Below, in pieces: positions 53,537-61,279 of a stretch of DNA of 64,000 nucleotides. Numbering within the stretch: position 1 is the stretch's first letter; every line of letters starts with the position of its first letter. The translations under genes and the position numbers were made by a program. Source of the DNA: Sphingopyxis sp. 113P3 (GTDB lineage: Bacteria; Pseudomonadota; Alphaproteobacteria; Sphingomonadales; Sphingomonadaceae); NCBI RefSeq assembly GCF_001278035.1, contig NZ_CP009452.1:3815501-3879500 (forward strand). The letters are read 5' to 3'. The notes under the pieces were generated by a model. It saw only the letters and a list, made by a program, of their open reading frames with translations, had not been told where the DNA came from and searched no databases.

Positions 53537-53552
53537 TTATCACATCTGATAA
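53537..53552. promoter_or_regulatory. TTATCA-N4-TGATAA operator between dehydrogenase 2 and the MpaB-like gene
   Basis: Perfect 16-base palindrome TTATCA-CATC-TGATAA. It lies 21 bases ahead of the leftward dehydrogenase and 40 bases ahead of the rightward MpaB-like gene, so one site can control both. The arms are identical to the other sites while the four central bases differ. Confidence 0.8.
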
Positions 53553-53592
53553 CGATTATATCCCGAAGGTCAATCGCCACGCGGATGCGCCA

Positions 53593-54450
53593 ATGAAGCC
53601 GATGCTCCGTCCTCCCGCCGCGATGGCGATCGATTTCACCAGTCCCGTGGGGGAACCCGCGCTTCTCGCGCCCAATTCGGTCCAGTGGCGAGTGTTCAAA
53701 AATCCCGTCGCGCTTGCCATCGGGGGGGTTGCGGCCGTGCTGCTCGAATTTGCCGACGCCCGCATCCGGTCGGGAGTCTGGGACCATTCGACTTACAAGA
53801 CCGACCCGATCGGCCGCTCGCAGCGCACGGCGATGGCGGCGATGGCCGGCGTCTACGGCCCCGCCAGCACCGCACGGCGGGTGATCGGCGGGGTGGGACG
53901 CATGCACGCCAAAGTGTGGGGAACCACCCCGGGGGGCGAGACTTATTCCGCACTCGACCCCGTGTTGCTCAACTGGGTTTATGCAACCGCCCAATATGGC
54001 TTTCTCAATGCCTATCACCGCTTCGTGGCGCCGCTCTCGGCCGCCGATCAGGCGCGCTTCTGGCGCGAGGGCGAGCCCGTCGCCCTGCTCTATGGCGTGA
54101 CCCGAACCCCGAAGTCAGAGGCCGATTTCATGGCGATGATGGGAGAATTGCTGCCATGTTTCGAGCCGCATCCGATCCTCACCGAATTTCTCGATATCAT
54201 CGAGTCGGGCCGCGCCGCGCCCTCGGTGCCGTCATTTCTGCACAAGTCGCTTGCGCGCGCTGCCGTTTCGCTATTGCCCCCCGCAGTGCGCGCGCGGCTC
54301 GAGCTCGGGCGGCGCTACGATCTTGGCCGGCGCGACCGACTGATGGTCGCCGCGATGGCAAAACTTGCCGATCGCATCAAGGATCGCGGATCCCCGGCGT
54401 GGCAGGCAGCCGAGCGACTCGGCCTTGCCGGCGACACGGCCTGGCGCTGA
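53593..54450 (+). CDS. MpaB/DUF2236-family oxygenase-like protein
   Basis: Member of the family that includes fungal MpaB and latex-clearing-protein-like enzymes, which bind haem and cleave isoprenoid double bonds. It is 285 residues from the ATG at 53593, downstream of the operator. Recognisable stretches are VLLEFADARIRSGVWDHSTY, RVIGGVGRMHAKVWGTTPGG, LNWVYATAQYGFLNAYHRFV and FWREGEPVALLYGVTRTPKS. His residues in RMHAKVWG and YHRF could serve as haem ligands. No signal peptide is obvious. Substrate is not known. Confidence 0.85.
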   Translation: MKPMLRPPAAMAIDFTSPVGEPALLAPNSVQWRVFKNPVALAIGGVAAVLLEFADARIRSGVWDHSTYKTDPIGRSQRTAMAAMAGVYGPASTARRVIGGVGRMHAKVWGTTPGGETYSALDPVLLNWVYATAQYGFLNAYHRFVAPLSAADQARFWREGEPVALLYGVTRTPKSEADFMAMMGELLPCFEPHPILTEFLDIIESGRAAPSVPSFLHKSLARAAVSLLPPAVRARLELGRRYDLGRRDRLMVAAMAKLADRIKDRGSPAWQAAERLGLAGDTAWR

Positions 54451-54509
54451 GGCTTGCCCCCACCGAGGGAGCGTGAGAGATTCGGCTGGGTCGCAGCAGG
54501 AGACAAGGC

Positions 54510-54893
54510 ATGGGCAAGGGAACCGCACGCATCGGCAAGGACCGCTATCGTACCGAGATCGAGGTCGGCGGCCACAAGCTAATATCCGACGAGCCCCCCG
54601 GCCTGGGCGGGGGCGCGGCCGGCCCCGCCCCCTATGACCTGCTCCTCGCCAGCCTCGGCGCATGCACCGCGATCACGCTGCGCATGTACGCGGACCGCAA
54701 GCAATGGCCCCTCGAATCGGTCGAGGTTGGCCTTCGCCTTTCGGGCGGACCCGGTGCGATGCACATCGACCGCACGCTCGCCATTGCAGGCCTCGACGAT
54801 GTGCAAAAATCCCGTCTCGCCGACATCGCCGAGCGCACCCCGGTCACCCTGACACTGAAAGGCGGACTGCCCATCACGACGAGGCTCGCCTGA
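54510..54893 (+). CDS. OsmC-family protein with one cysteine
   Basis: Small OsmC/Ohr-fold protein, 127 residues. The peroxidatic-type cysteine is present in LLASLGACTAITLRMYADRK (Cys52), and GPAPYDLLLASLGAC matches the family core. The second, resolving cysteine expected in the later CPV motif is replaced by Thr110 (ERTPVTLTL), and there is no other cysteine. Normal Ohr/OsmC two-cysteine peroxidase chemistry is therefore doubtful; it resembles the YhfA-like branch. Good AGGAG/AAGG sites precede the ATG. Confidence 0.9.
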   Translation: MGKGTARIGKDRYRTEIEVGGHKLISDEPPGLGGGAAGPAPYDLLLASLGACTAITLRMYADRKQWPLESVEVGLRLSGGPGAMHIDRTLAIAGLDDVQKSRLADIAERTPVTLTLKGGLPITTRLA

Positions 54894-55015
54894 TCCGTAC
54901 CAGTCGAGCCGTCTGCCCGCAGTCAGACGCTCGGCATCGCATGGATGGGAACAGGCGCATCTTTGTCCGTCCGCGCGGGCTGCTGCAGCGGACGGGCGAC
55001 TTGCAACGCTGCCGG

Positions 55016-55297
55016 TCAGACGGGCGCCGAAACCCGGTGAGATGTTGTCGTCCTCGCGTCGCTCGCGGCCGCAGGTTGGGCTGACGAGCTTGCTGCAATG
55101 AGCCACGCCATGACCGCGAAGGCCAGGCATGCAGAAACAAGCCAGCCGCGCCAGTTGCGCTCGGTGAATGCGAACAGGAGGCTGTAAAGGCCTACGATCC
55201 CCGCGACGAGGACAAGTCCCAATATCTCTTCAAGCGTATAGGCCCAGCTCAGCGACAGGCCTGCCAGATTGGACATTTTCGAATTCCATCCTTTCAT
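55016..55297 (-). CDS. Small membrane protein, two helices (unknown)
   Basis: Third gene of a probable leftward operon. From the ATG at 55297, which overlaps the preceding stop as ATGA, it has 93 residues; an ATG at 55276 with its own GGA site is an alternative. Two transmembrane helices are predicted, EILGLVLVAGIVGLYSLLFA and GWLVSACLAFAVMAWLIAAS. They are joined by the short loop FTERNWR and followed by a Ser/Ala/Thr tail. Not recognised as any known family. Confidence 0.6.
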   Translation of the reverse strand: MKGWNSKMSNLAGLSLSWAYTLEEILGLVLVAGIVGLYSLLFAFTERNWRGWLVSACLAFAVMAWLIAASSSAQPAAASDARTTTSHRVSAPV

Positions 55298-55434
55298 GAT
55301 GCGGCGCGCAATATTGTTCCCACGAGCCAGCACGTGGCTGCGAAAATCACGCAAAAGGCGATGATGAGAAGCAGCCGGCTGCGACATCGAGGATTGAAGG
55401 GCCGGGCTTCCGGCCGCTGCGGCATGCGGCTCAT
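55294..55434 (-). CDS. Single-pass membrane microprotein (unknown)
   Basis: A 46-residue product with a basic, proline-rich N-terminus (MSRMPQRPEARPFNPRCRSR) and one transmembrane helix (LLLIIAFCVIFAATCWLVGT). GGAGG lies seven bases before the ATG. The start overlaps the upstream stop (ATGA) and the stop overlaps the downstream start (ATGA), which supports a translated, coupled gene. Function unknown. Confidence 0.6.
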   Translation of the reverse strand: MSRMPQRPEARPFNPRCRSRLLLIIAFCVIFAATCWLVGTILRAAS

Positions 55435-55991
55435 GGGCCCGCCTCCTGCCTCTCTGGGGTCTTTGTGCGAGCACAGCGTTCATGGAGGGCGCTCACAAGC
55501 GCGAGCATCTCGCGCCGGACGGTGACGGGCGCCCCAATCCTGGGATCACACCACAGATCACAATAAAGATCTGCATAGGCTTCGAGAGTCTCGAACGCCC
55601 TGCTTGCGTCCCGATCGAGAGGTTCTTCCATTGCCTCGGCAGTCTTGCGAGCGGGTTCGATCGCGAGCGGCTGCCCCTTCCCATTTTGAATGACGGCGCG
55701 TCGCTGCGCCTCCACCGCGAGCCGACCAGGAGGGGTCGCAAAGAGATTATCGAGCGCAGCCTCGATCGCGCACGGCGCCGCCGGCCCAGCGGTCCGCCGC
55801 AGGGCGAGTGCCAGCAGTTGATCCTCGACAAGGACAGAATGTTCCAGCCGTTCGATTTCGGTCATCCCGCAATCCGAAGGGGACCGAACGCGCGAGGCAC
55901 CCAGGGGATCAGCGAGCATCGCGCTTGCACGCGATGCAGCCTTTCGGATCAAATGGCCAAACAGCGACTGCTGCGCCAAAAATATGTTCAC
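55431..55991 (-). CDS. Hypothetical protein, first gene of a three-gene unit
   Basis: Not recognised. The GTG at 55991 has a perfect AAGGAG seven bases upstream and gives 186 residues. The middle is helical and alanine-rich (LVEDQLLALALRRTAGPAAP). The last third has aromatic and cysteine residues (YADLYCDLWCDPRIGAPVTV). No signal peptide or membrane segment is evident. It is translationally coupled to the microprotein gene. Confidence 0.55.
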   Translation of the reverse strand: MNIFLAQQSLFGHLIRKAASRASAMLADPLGASRVRSPSDCGMTEIERLEHSVLVEDQLLALALRRTAGPAAPCAIEAALDNLFATPPGRLAVEAQRRAVIQNGKGQPLAIEPARKTAEAMEEPLDRDASRAFETLEAYADLYCDLWCDPRIGAPVTVRREMLALVSALHERCARTKTPERQEAGP

Positions 55992-56214
55992 GCAATGTCT
56001 CCTTGTCCGGTGGCGGCCGGTCTCTTGAAAGGCGGCCGAACCCCCTACGAAAAGGGGCGAAGCTTTTGAGGTCCGAGCCCGGTGCTGCGGGGTGGGTTCT
56101 TCGATCGGATCGGCGCCGCCTTCGGCCCCAAGCCAGGTCGGACCCTCTTTCGGCTGGCCCTTCAGGACGCGGCGCCGAAGCGACGTGGTCCACCTCCGAT
56201 GAGCGGCTTGGGCG

Positions 56215-56553
56215 TCAGGCCGGCTCGAGCACCGAGGCGGCGCTCCGCCAATAGGCATCGACACAGCGCGAGAGAAAACCGACGGGCGGTTCACCGACAA
56301 TGTCCTTGAGCAGCGGCACAAGATTGTCGCCGAAGGCGATAAAGGCCTTGCGCGGCAGCGCCTCGACCTCGCTGGAGGGGGCTGGCGAGCCTTCGTAGGC
56401 GGCGATCATCATTTGCAGCAATGTCGATGCGATTTGCGCGGCATCGTCGGGGGAGACCATCCCGGCCAATGCCGGGGCAGCCGCGTTGACGAAATGCGCG
56501 CGGCGCGTTTGCAAAATGCCGAAGGCTTCAGCCTCGGATACCAAATGGCTCAT
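56215..56553 (-). CDS. Hypothetical protein, 112 residues
   Basis: Not recognised. A soluble-looking, helical protein (MSHLVSEAEAFGILQTRRAH ... AFIAFGDNLVPLLKDIVGEP) with CGGAG five bases ahead of the ATG. It lies upstream of the three-gene unit on the same strand, separated by about 220 bases. Reading-frame length and ribosome site support it; nothing else does. Confidence 0.5.
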   Translation of the reverse strand: MSHLVSEAEAFGILQTRRAHFVNAAAPALAGMVSPDDAAQIASTLLQMMIAAYEGSPAPSSEVEALPRKAFIAFGDNLVPLLKDIVGEPPVGFLSRCVDAYWRSAASVLEPA

Positions 56554-57037
56554 GGGAACTCCGGGCGCACAGGCGCCATTTCCGACCCGCAGGGCTGCGG
56601 GCCTCAGTCTATCGATTGTGCGAAAGGCCGGGAGAGCTGCCCGGCGAGAGCCTCGGGGTCAGCGTCGCCCTGCGGGTCAGGCAGGGCGCCGCCGCGCCGA
56701 GGCCGAACCACGCGTGAGCAGGCTGCCAGCATGAGCCAGGAAACGAAGTGCCGAAAAACACGTCATGGATCATCCCATAGCATGCGCCGGCGAAACGGCC
56801 AAATTGCAGCGGATATCGCATAGCGGCGCGGCAAGCTGCGTTTGACTTCTCTCCAGCCAGACCCCAACGTGCCGGCATGCAAGCCCCCTCTCCCCAGCTC
56901 TGCATGGCTCCCGGCCCGGGATTTTCAGGGGGGCGCTATCGATTATGCCGCAGGCCGGCCCATTTCCTTCATGAACAGACGGGGAACCTCGCCGCGTCGC
57001 GAGGAATAGGCGGCCATATGGACGACAAAGGATGGAC
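56554..57037. other. Intergenic region upstream of the universal stress gene
   Basis: 484 bases without a gene that can be supported. Short open frames exist on both strands but lack ribosome sites. A TTGACT at 56842-56847 could be a -35 element for the rightward stress gene, but no convincing partner was seen. AAAGGA is well placed before the stress-protein ATG. Confidence 0.45.
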
Positions 57038-57901
57038 ATGAGCGATCAGCCCCCGGCACAGCCGAAAGTCATTCTTCTCGCCACCGACCTTGGTTGCCAA
57101 AGCGACCGAGCGCTCGACCGCGCGGTCGCGCTGGCGGGCGAATGGAACGCCCGTTTGATCGCGGCGACCATCGTCGAGCCGGACGCCGCGCAGATGCTCG
57201 AGCCAAAGGGACGAAGACGCATCACGACGCCGCTCGAGCGCGCGCGCCGGACGCTGGAGTCGCACCTGGCAGCGAGCGGCGGCTCGGCGGAGATCCTCGT
57301 AACGACCGGCGATCCAGCCGCCGAACTTCAGTCGATCGCGATGAAGGAAAGCTGCGACCTGGTCGTTGTGGGTGGCGGCCGGAATGACATGCTCGGCGGT
57401 CTCCTGCTCGGGGGGACCGCAAAGCGGTTGATCCGGACTCTTTCGGTTCCCCTTCTGGTCGTGCACGATCGTCCCGCCGGTCCTTACGGCAACATCGTCG
57501 TTGCAACCGATCGTTCGCCGGGAGCGCGAGAGGCGCTGCTTGCCTCGGCAAGCTTTTTCCCCCGCGCGCGCCTTACGCTGTTCCATGCCCACGATGTTCC
57601 GTCTGCGGCAGCCCCCGCGCACTCCGAAACCGATTATGATCTGCGCTCGCACATGCTCGCCGAGGTCCTCGCAGACCCGCGCGTAAGCGACGATCTTGCA
57701 ACGCGCCTTGATCTCGTGGTCGAGACCGGCGCTGTCGAACGCCTGATCAGTGAATTTGCCGAAGACCATTTCGCGGACCTCACGGTCGTTGGAAGCCATG
57801 GCCACGGCATCCTCTTTGAAGCAATCATCGGCAGCACCGAAAGGAAGTTGCTCGAAACCCATTCGGGCGACCTTCTGATCGTCGGCAGCGCTGACAAATA
57901 G
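57038..57901 (+). CDS. Tandem universal stress protein (two UspA domains)
   Basis: Cytoplasmic nucleotide-binding stress protein of 287 residues, two Usp domains in tandem (about 1-140 and 148-287). The ATG at 57038 has AAAGGA five bases before it. The second domain holds the complete ATP-binding pattern G-H-G-N9-G-S (GSHGHGILFEAIIGSTERKL); the first has a related but altered loop (GGGRNDMLGGLLLGGTAKRL). It precedes the Mrp operon and may serve the same stress. Confidence 0.9.
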   Translation: MSDQPPAQPKVILLATDLGCQSDRALDRAVALAGEWNARLIAATIVEPDAAQMLEPKGRRRITTPLERARRTLESHLAASGGSAEILVTTGDPAAELQSIAMKESCDLVVVGGGRNDMLGGLLLGGTAKRLIRTLSVPLLVVHDRPAGPYGNIVVATDRSPGAREALLASASFFPRARLTLFHAHDVPSAAAPAHSETDYDLRSHMLAEVLADPRVSDDLATRLDLVVETGAVERLISEFAEDHFADLTVVGSHGHGILFEAIIGSTERKLLETHSGDLLIVGSADK

Positions 57902-57910
57902 AAAAGCCGG

Positions 57911-57941
57911 GACCGCGCGCGCACGCCGGCGACGCGCGGTC
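57911..57941 (+). terminator. Hairpin after the universal stress gene
   Basis: Nine-base-pair perfect stem GACCGCGCG/CGCGCGGTC with a thirteen-base loop, followed by TTGCCTT. It lies nine bases after the stop. The T-tract is poor, so termination may be partial. Confidence 0.55.
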
Positions 57942-58010
57942 TTGCCTTGGCGCGGTGCGGCTCTCTAAGACGAAAAATATCTCGCTAGCCTCAGGAGCCT
58001 GTCACCCCCG

Positions 58011-60938
58011 ATGAATGACCCGCGCTACCTTTTGGCGGTGGTGAGCCTTCCCTTTCTCGGCAGCATCATTGCGGCCGCCCTGCCGCAGGCGGGGCGGAAC
58101 TGGGCTTCGGCCCTCGCCGGCACAATCGCCCTCGCCGGAGTCGGGCTGCTTGCCACCTTTTATCCCGCTATTGCGGGAGGCGAGATCGTGCGTCTCGAAG
58201 CCGCCTGGCTTCCTTCGCTCGGCCTCCAATTCACGTTGCGGCTCGACGGTTTTACGTGGCTTTTCGCCTTGCTCGTACTCAGCATGGGCGCGCTGGTGAT
58301 CCTCTATGCCCGTTACTACATGTCGCCGAAGGATCCCGTTCCGCGCTTCTTCGCCTTTCTCCAGGCTTTCATGGGCGCGATGCTCGGCATCGTCCTCTCG
58401 GGCAATCTGATCCAGCTGGCTTTTTTCTGGGAGCTGACCAGCCTCTTTTCCTTCTTGCTCATTGGATATTGGCATCACAATCAGGCCGCTCGCGATGGCG
58501 CTCGAATGGCCCTGATCGTGACCAGCCTCGGCGGTGTCTGCATGCTCATCGGTTTCCTGCTGCTCGGCCGGATCACGGGCAGCTATGACGTCGACACCGT
58601 GCTTGCGGCGGGATCGACCATCCGGGCGCACGGCGCCTATCTGCCGGTGCTGATCCTTATTCTGCTCGGGGCGTTCACGAAGAGCGCGCAGGTTCCGTTC
58701 CACTTCTGGCTGCCGCACGCGATGGCCGCACCGACGCCGGTCTCGGCCTATCTTCACTCGGCGACGATGGTGAAAGCGGGCATTTTTCTTCTCATCCTCC
58801 TGTGGCCCGTTCTTTCGGGAACCGAAAGCTGGTATCTGATCGTCACGACGGCAGGCCTTGCAACCTTGCTCGTGGGGGCATGGTCCGCGATCTTTCAGCA
58901 GGACCTCAAAGGCCTCCTCGCCTATTCGACGATCAGCCATCTCGGGCTCATCACCCTTCTACTGGGATTGGGCAGTCCGCTCGCCGCGGTCGCTGCCATT
59001 TTCCACACGCTCAACCATGCGACCTTCAAGGCTTCGCTCTTCATGGCAGCCGGCATCATCGACCATGAAACCGGGACACGCGACCTCAGGCGCCTCAGCG
59101 GTCTCGCCCGCTTCATGCCGATCACGGCCACGCTCGCGATGGTCGCCGCAGCTGCCATGGCGGGTGTCCCGCTGCTCAACGGATTCCTGTCGAAGGAAAT
59201 GTTCCTCGCCGAAGCTCTCGAGGCGCACAGCGGGACGATACTCGATGCCGCCCTTCCCATTTTGGCTACCCTCGCAAGCGCGTTCAGCGTCTTTTATTCG
59301 ATCCGCTTCATTCACCAGGCATTCTTCGGGCCGCCGCCCGTGGACCTTCCCCATTCCCCCCACGAGGCGCCCCACTGGATGCGCTTTCCGATCGAGATAC
59401 TCGTGCTTGCCTGCCTGCTCGTGGGCATCCTGCCAGGCCTCACGATCGGGCCCCTCCTCGCACACGCGGTTGGTGCCGTCTTGGGCGAACACGCGCCGGC
59501 CTATAGCCTCGCGGTCTGGCACGGGTTCAACCCGCCGCTGCTCATGAGTCTCATCGCCCTGGTCGGGGGAGCGCTTGCTTATGGGCGCTACGGCGCGCGC
59601 CTTAATGCTGTGGAGCGCTCCCCCCTAATCGGCCGACTGAAAGCCCGGCGCACCTTCGAAGCGGCGCTGGCGGCCATCATCGAGTGGGCACGCGCGCTTC
59701 AGGATTTGCTCGGCACGACAAAATTGCAGGTCCAGTTGCGCCTTCTGATCGGAACGGCCGTTCTTGTCGGAACCTTGCCGTTTCTTTTCCTCGGCTACCG
59801 CCCGGGCTCGCAACCGGTGGCCCTGATCGATCCGGTTTTTGCCCTGCTGTGGATCATCGGCTGCCTCTGCGCCGTCGGCGCAGCATGGCAAGCGAAATTC
59901 CACCGTCTCGTCGCGCTGTCGCTGATCGGCGGGGCGGGCCTCGCCACCTGCATCAGCTTCATCTGGCTTTCCGCGCCCGACCTTGGTCTTACGCAATTGC
60001 TTGTGGAGATCATCACCCTCGTGCTCCTCTTGCTCGGTCTTCGATGGCTGCCGCTACGCCAGCCCGATATCTGGCCCGAGGCGCGCACCCCCTGGAGCGT
60101 ACATCTGCGCCGCAGCCGCGACCTGCTGCTCGCGGTCTCGGGCGGCATCGGAATGGCTGCACTCTCCTATGCGATGATGACGCGGCCGAGCGCCCCGAGC
60201 ATTTCGCGCTTTTTTGTCGAGAACGCGTACCCGGGCGGCGGCGGAGCCAATGTGGTCAACGTCATTCTCGTGGATTTTCGCGGCTTCGACACGCTTGGCG
60301 AAATCACCGTGCTCGCCATTGTCGCGCTCACGGTGTTCACACTTCTCAGGCGTTTCAGGCCGGCGCCGGAGAGCGTCGAGCTGCCGCATCAGCAGCAGCG
60401 CCAGAACGACTTCGACCGCGACGATGAGGAGCGCTCGCATGGCGACACGCTTGCGCACTACCTCCTCGTTCCGAGAATCATCATGCAGTGGCTGTTCCCC
60501 GTGATCCTGACCTTTGCCATCTACCTGCTGATGCGCGGGCACGACCTGCCGGGCGGCGGCTTTGCAGGCGGGGTGACCGCCTCGATCGCCATTCTCCTCC
60601 TCTATATGGCAGGCGGGACGCGATGGGTCGAAGCCCACCTCGACATCCGCCCGCTTCGCTGGATCAGCTTCGGCTTGCTGCTCGCGGTCGGAACCGGCAT
60701 CGCGGCATGGATCGGCGGCCACCCCTTCCTCACCAGCCATTTCGGCTACCTCAGCATCCCACTGATCGGCGACATCCCGATCGCCAGCGCTCTGCTTTTC
60801 GACATCGGCGTTTTCGCCGTCGTCGTCGGCACGACCGTCCTGATCCTGATCGCGCTCGCGCACCAGTCGATCCGGTCTCCCCTCAAGAGGAAGGTCGTGG
60901 CCGGGACGCAGCCCTCACCTGCGGAAGGGACGGCCTGA
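58011..60938 (+). CDS. mrpA: MrpA-MrpB fusion, Na+/H+ antiporter subunit
   Basis: Largest subunit of the multi-subunit monovalent cation/proton antiporter, 975 residues. The N-terminal two thirds are NuoL-like with about 18 or more hydrophobic segments (AFFWELTSLFSFLLIGYWHH; FTKSAQVPFHFWLPHAMAAP). The C-terminal 160 residues form an MrpB domain (FPVILTFAIYLLMRGHDLPG, GGFAGGVTASIAILLLYMAG). A fused AB subunit is the group 2 (PhaA-type) arrangement. Its TGA overlaps the mrpC ATG by one base. Confidence 0.95.
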   Translation: MNDPRYLLAVVSLPFLGSIIAAALPQAGRNWASALAGTIALAGVGLLATFYPAIAGGEIVRLEAAWLPSLGLQFTLRLDGFTWLFALLVLSMGALVILYARYYMSPKDPVPRFFAFLQAFMGAMLGIVLSGNLIQLAFFWELTSLFSFLLIGYWHHNQAARDGARMALIVTSLGGVCMLIGFLLLGRITGSYDVDTVLAAGSTIRAHGAYLPVLILILLGAFTKSAQVPFHFWLPHAMAAPTPVSAYLHSATMVKAGIFLLILLWPVLSGTESWYLIVTTAGLATLLVGAWSAIFQQDLKGLLAYSTISHLGLITLLLGLGSPLAAVAAIFHTLNHATFKASLFMAAGIIDHETGTRDLRRLSGLARFMPITATLAMVAAAAMAGVPLLNGFLSKEMFLAEALEAHSGTILDAALPILATLASAFSVFYSIRFIHQAFFGPPPVDLPHSPHEAPHWMRFPIEILVLACLLVGILPGLTIGPLLAHAVGAVLGEHAPAYSLAVWHGFNPPLLMSLIALVGGALAYGRYGARLNAVERSPLIGRLKARRTFEAALAAIIEWARALQDLLGTTKLQVQLRLLIGTAVLVGTLPFLFLGYRPGSQPVALIDPVFALLWIIGCLCAVGAAWQAKFHRLVALSLIGGAGLATCISFIWLSAPDLGLTQLLVEIITLVLLLLGLRWLPLRQPDIWPEARTPWSVHLRRSRDLLLAVSGGIGMAALSYAMMTRPSAPSISRFFVENAYPGGGGANVVNVILVDFRGFDTLGEITVLAIVALTVFTLLRRFRPAPESVELPHQQQRQNDFDRDDEERSHGDTLAHYLLVPRIIMQWLFPVILTFAIYLLMRGHDLPGGGFAGGVTASIAILLLYMAGGTRWVEAHLDIRPLRWISFGLLLAVGTGIAAWIGGHPFLTSHFGYLSIPLIGDIPIASALLFDIGVFAVVVGTTVLILIALAHQSIRSPLKRKVVAGTQPSPAEGTA

Positions 60939-61279
60939 TGGAAGTCGTCCTCTCGCTTGCCATCGGCATCCTCACCGCGTCGGGGCTCTGGCTCTTGTTC
61001 CGCCCGCGCACCTTCCAGGTGATCCTCGGACTCTCCCTGCTCTCCTATGCCGTCAATCTCTTCATAATAGCGGCTGGACGCCTGCGCACCGACGCCCCGC
61101 CGATCGTGGGCAAAGGCACAGCGGATCCCGCGGCCTATGCCGATCCCGTGCCCCAGGCGCTGGTGCTGACCGCGATCGTCATCTCGTTCGCCACAACCGC
61201 GCTGCTTCTCGTCGTGCTGATGGCCTCGCGCGGTTTGACGGGCACTGACCATGTCGATGGGGAGGATGGGGAGGCGTGA
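60938..61279 (+). CDS. mrpC: MrpC, Na+/H+ antiporter subunit
   Basis: NuoK-like subunit, 113 residues with three transmembrane helices (EVVLSLAIGILTASGLWLLF; VILGLSLLSYAVNLFIIAAG; LVLTAIVISFATTALLLVVL). It includes the conserved DPVPQALVLTAIVISFA segment. It is coupled to mrpA (TGATG) and to mrpD (GTGA). Confidence 0.94.
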   Translation: MEVVLSLAIGILTASGLWLLFRPRTFQVILGLSLLSYAVNLFIIAAGRLRTDAPPIVGKGTADPAAYADPVPQALVLTAIVISFATTALLLVVLMASRGLTGTDHVDGEDGEA

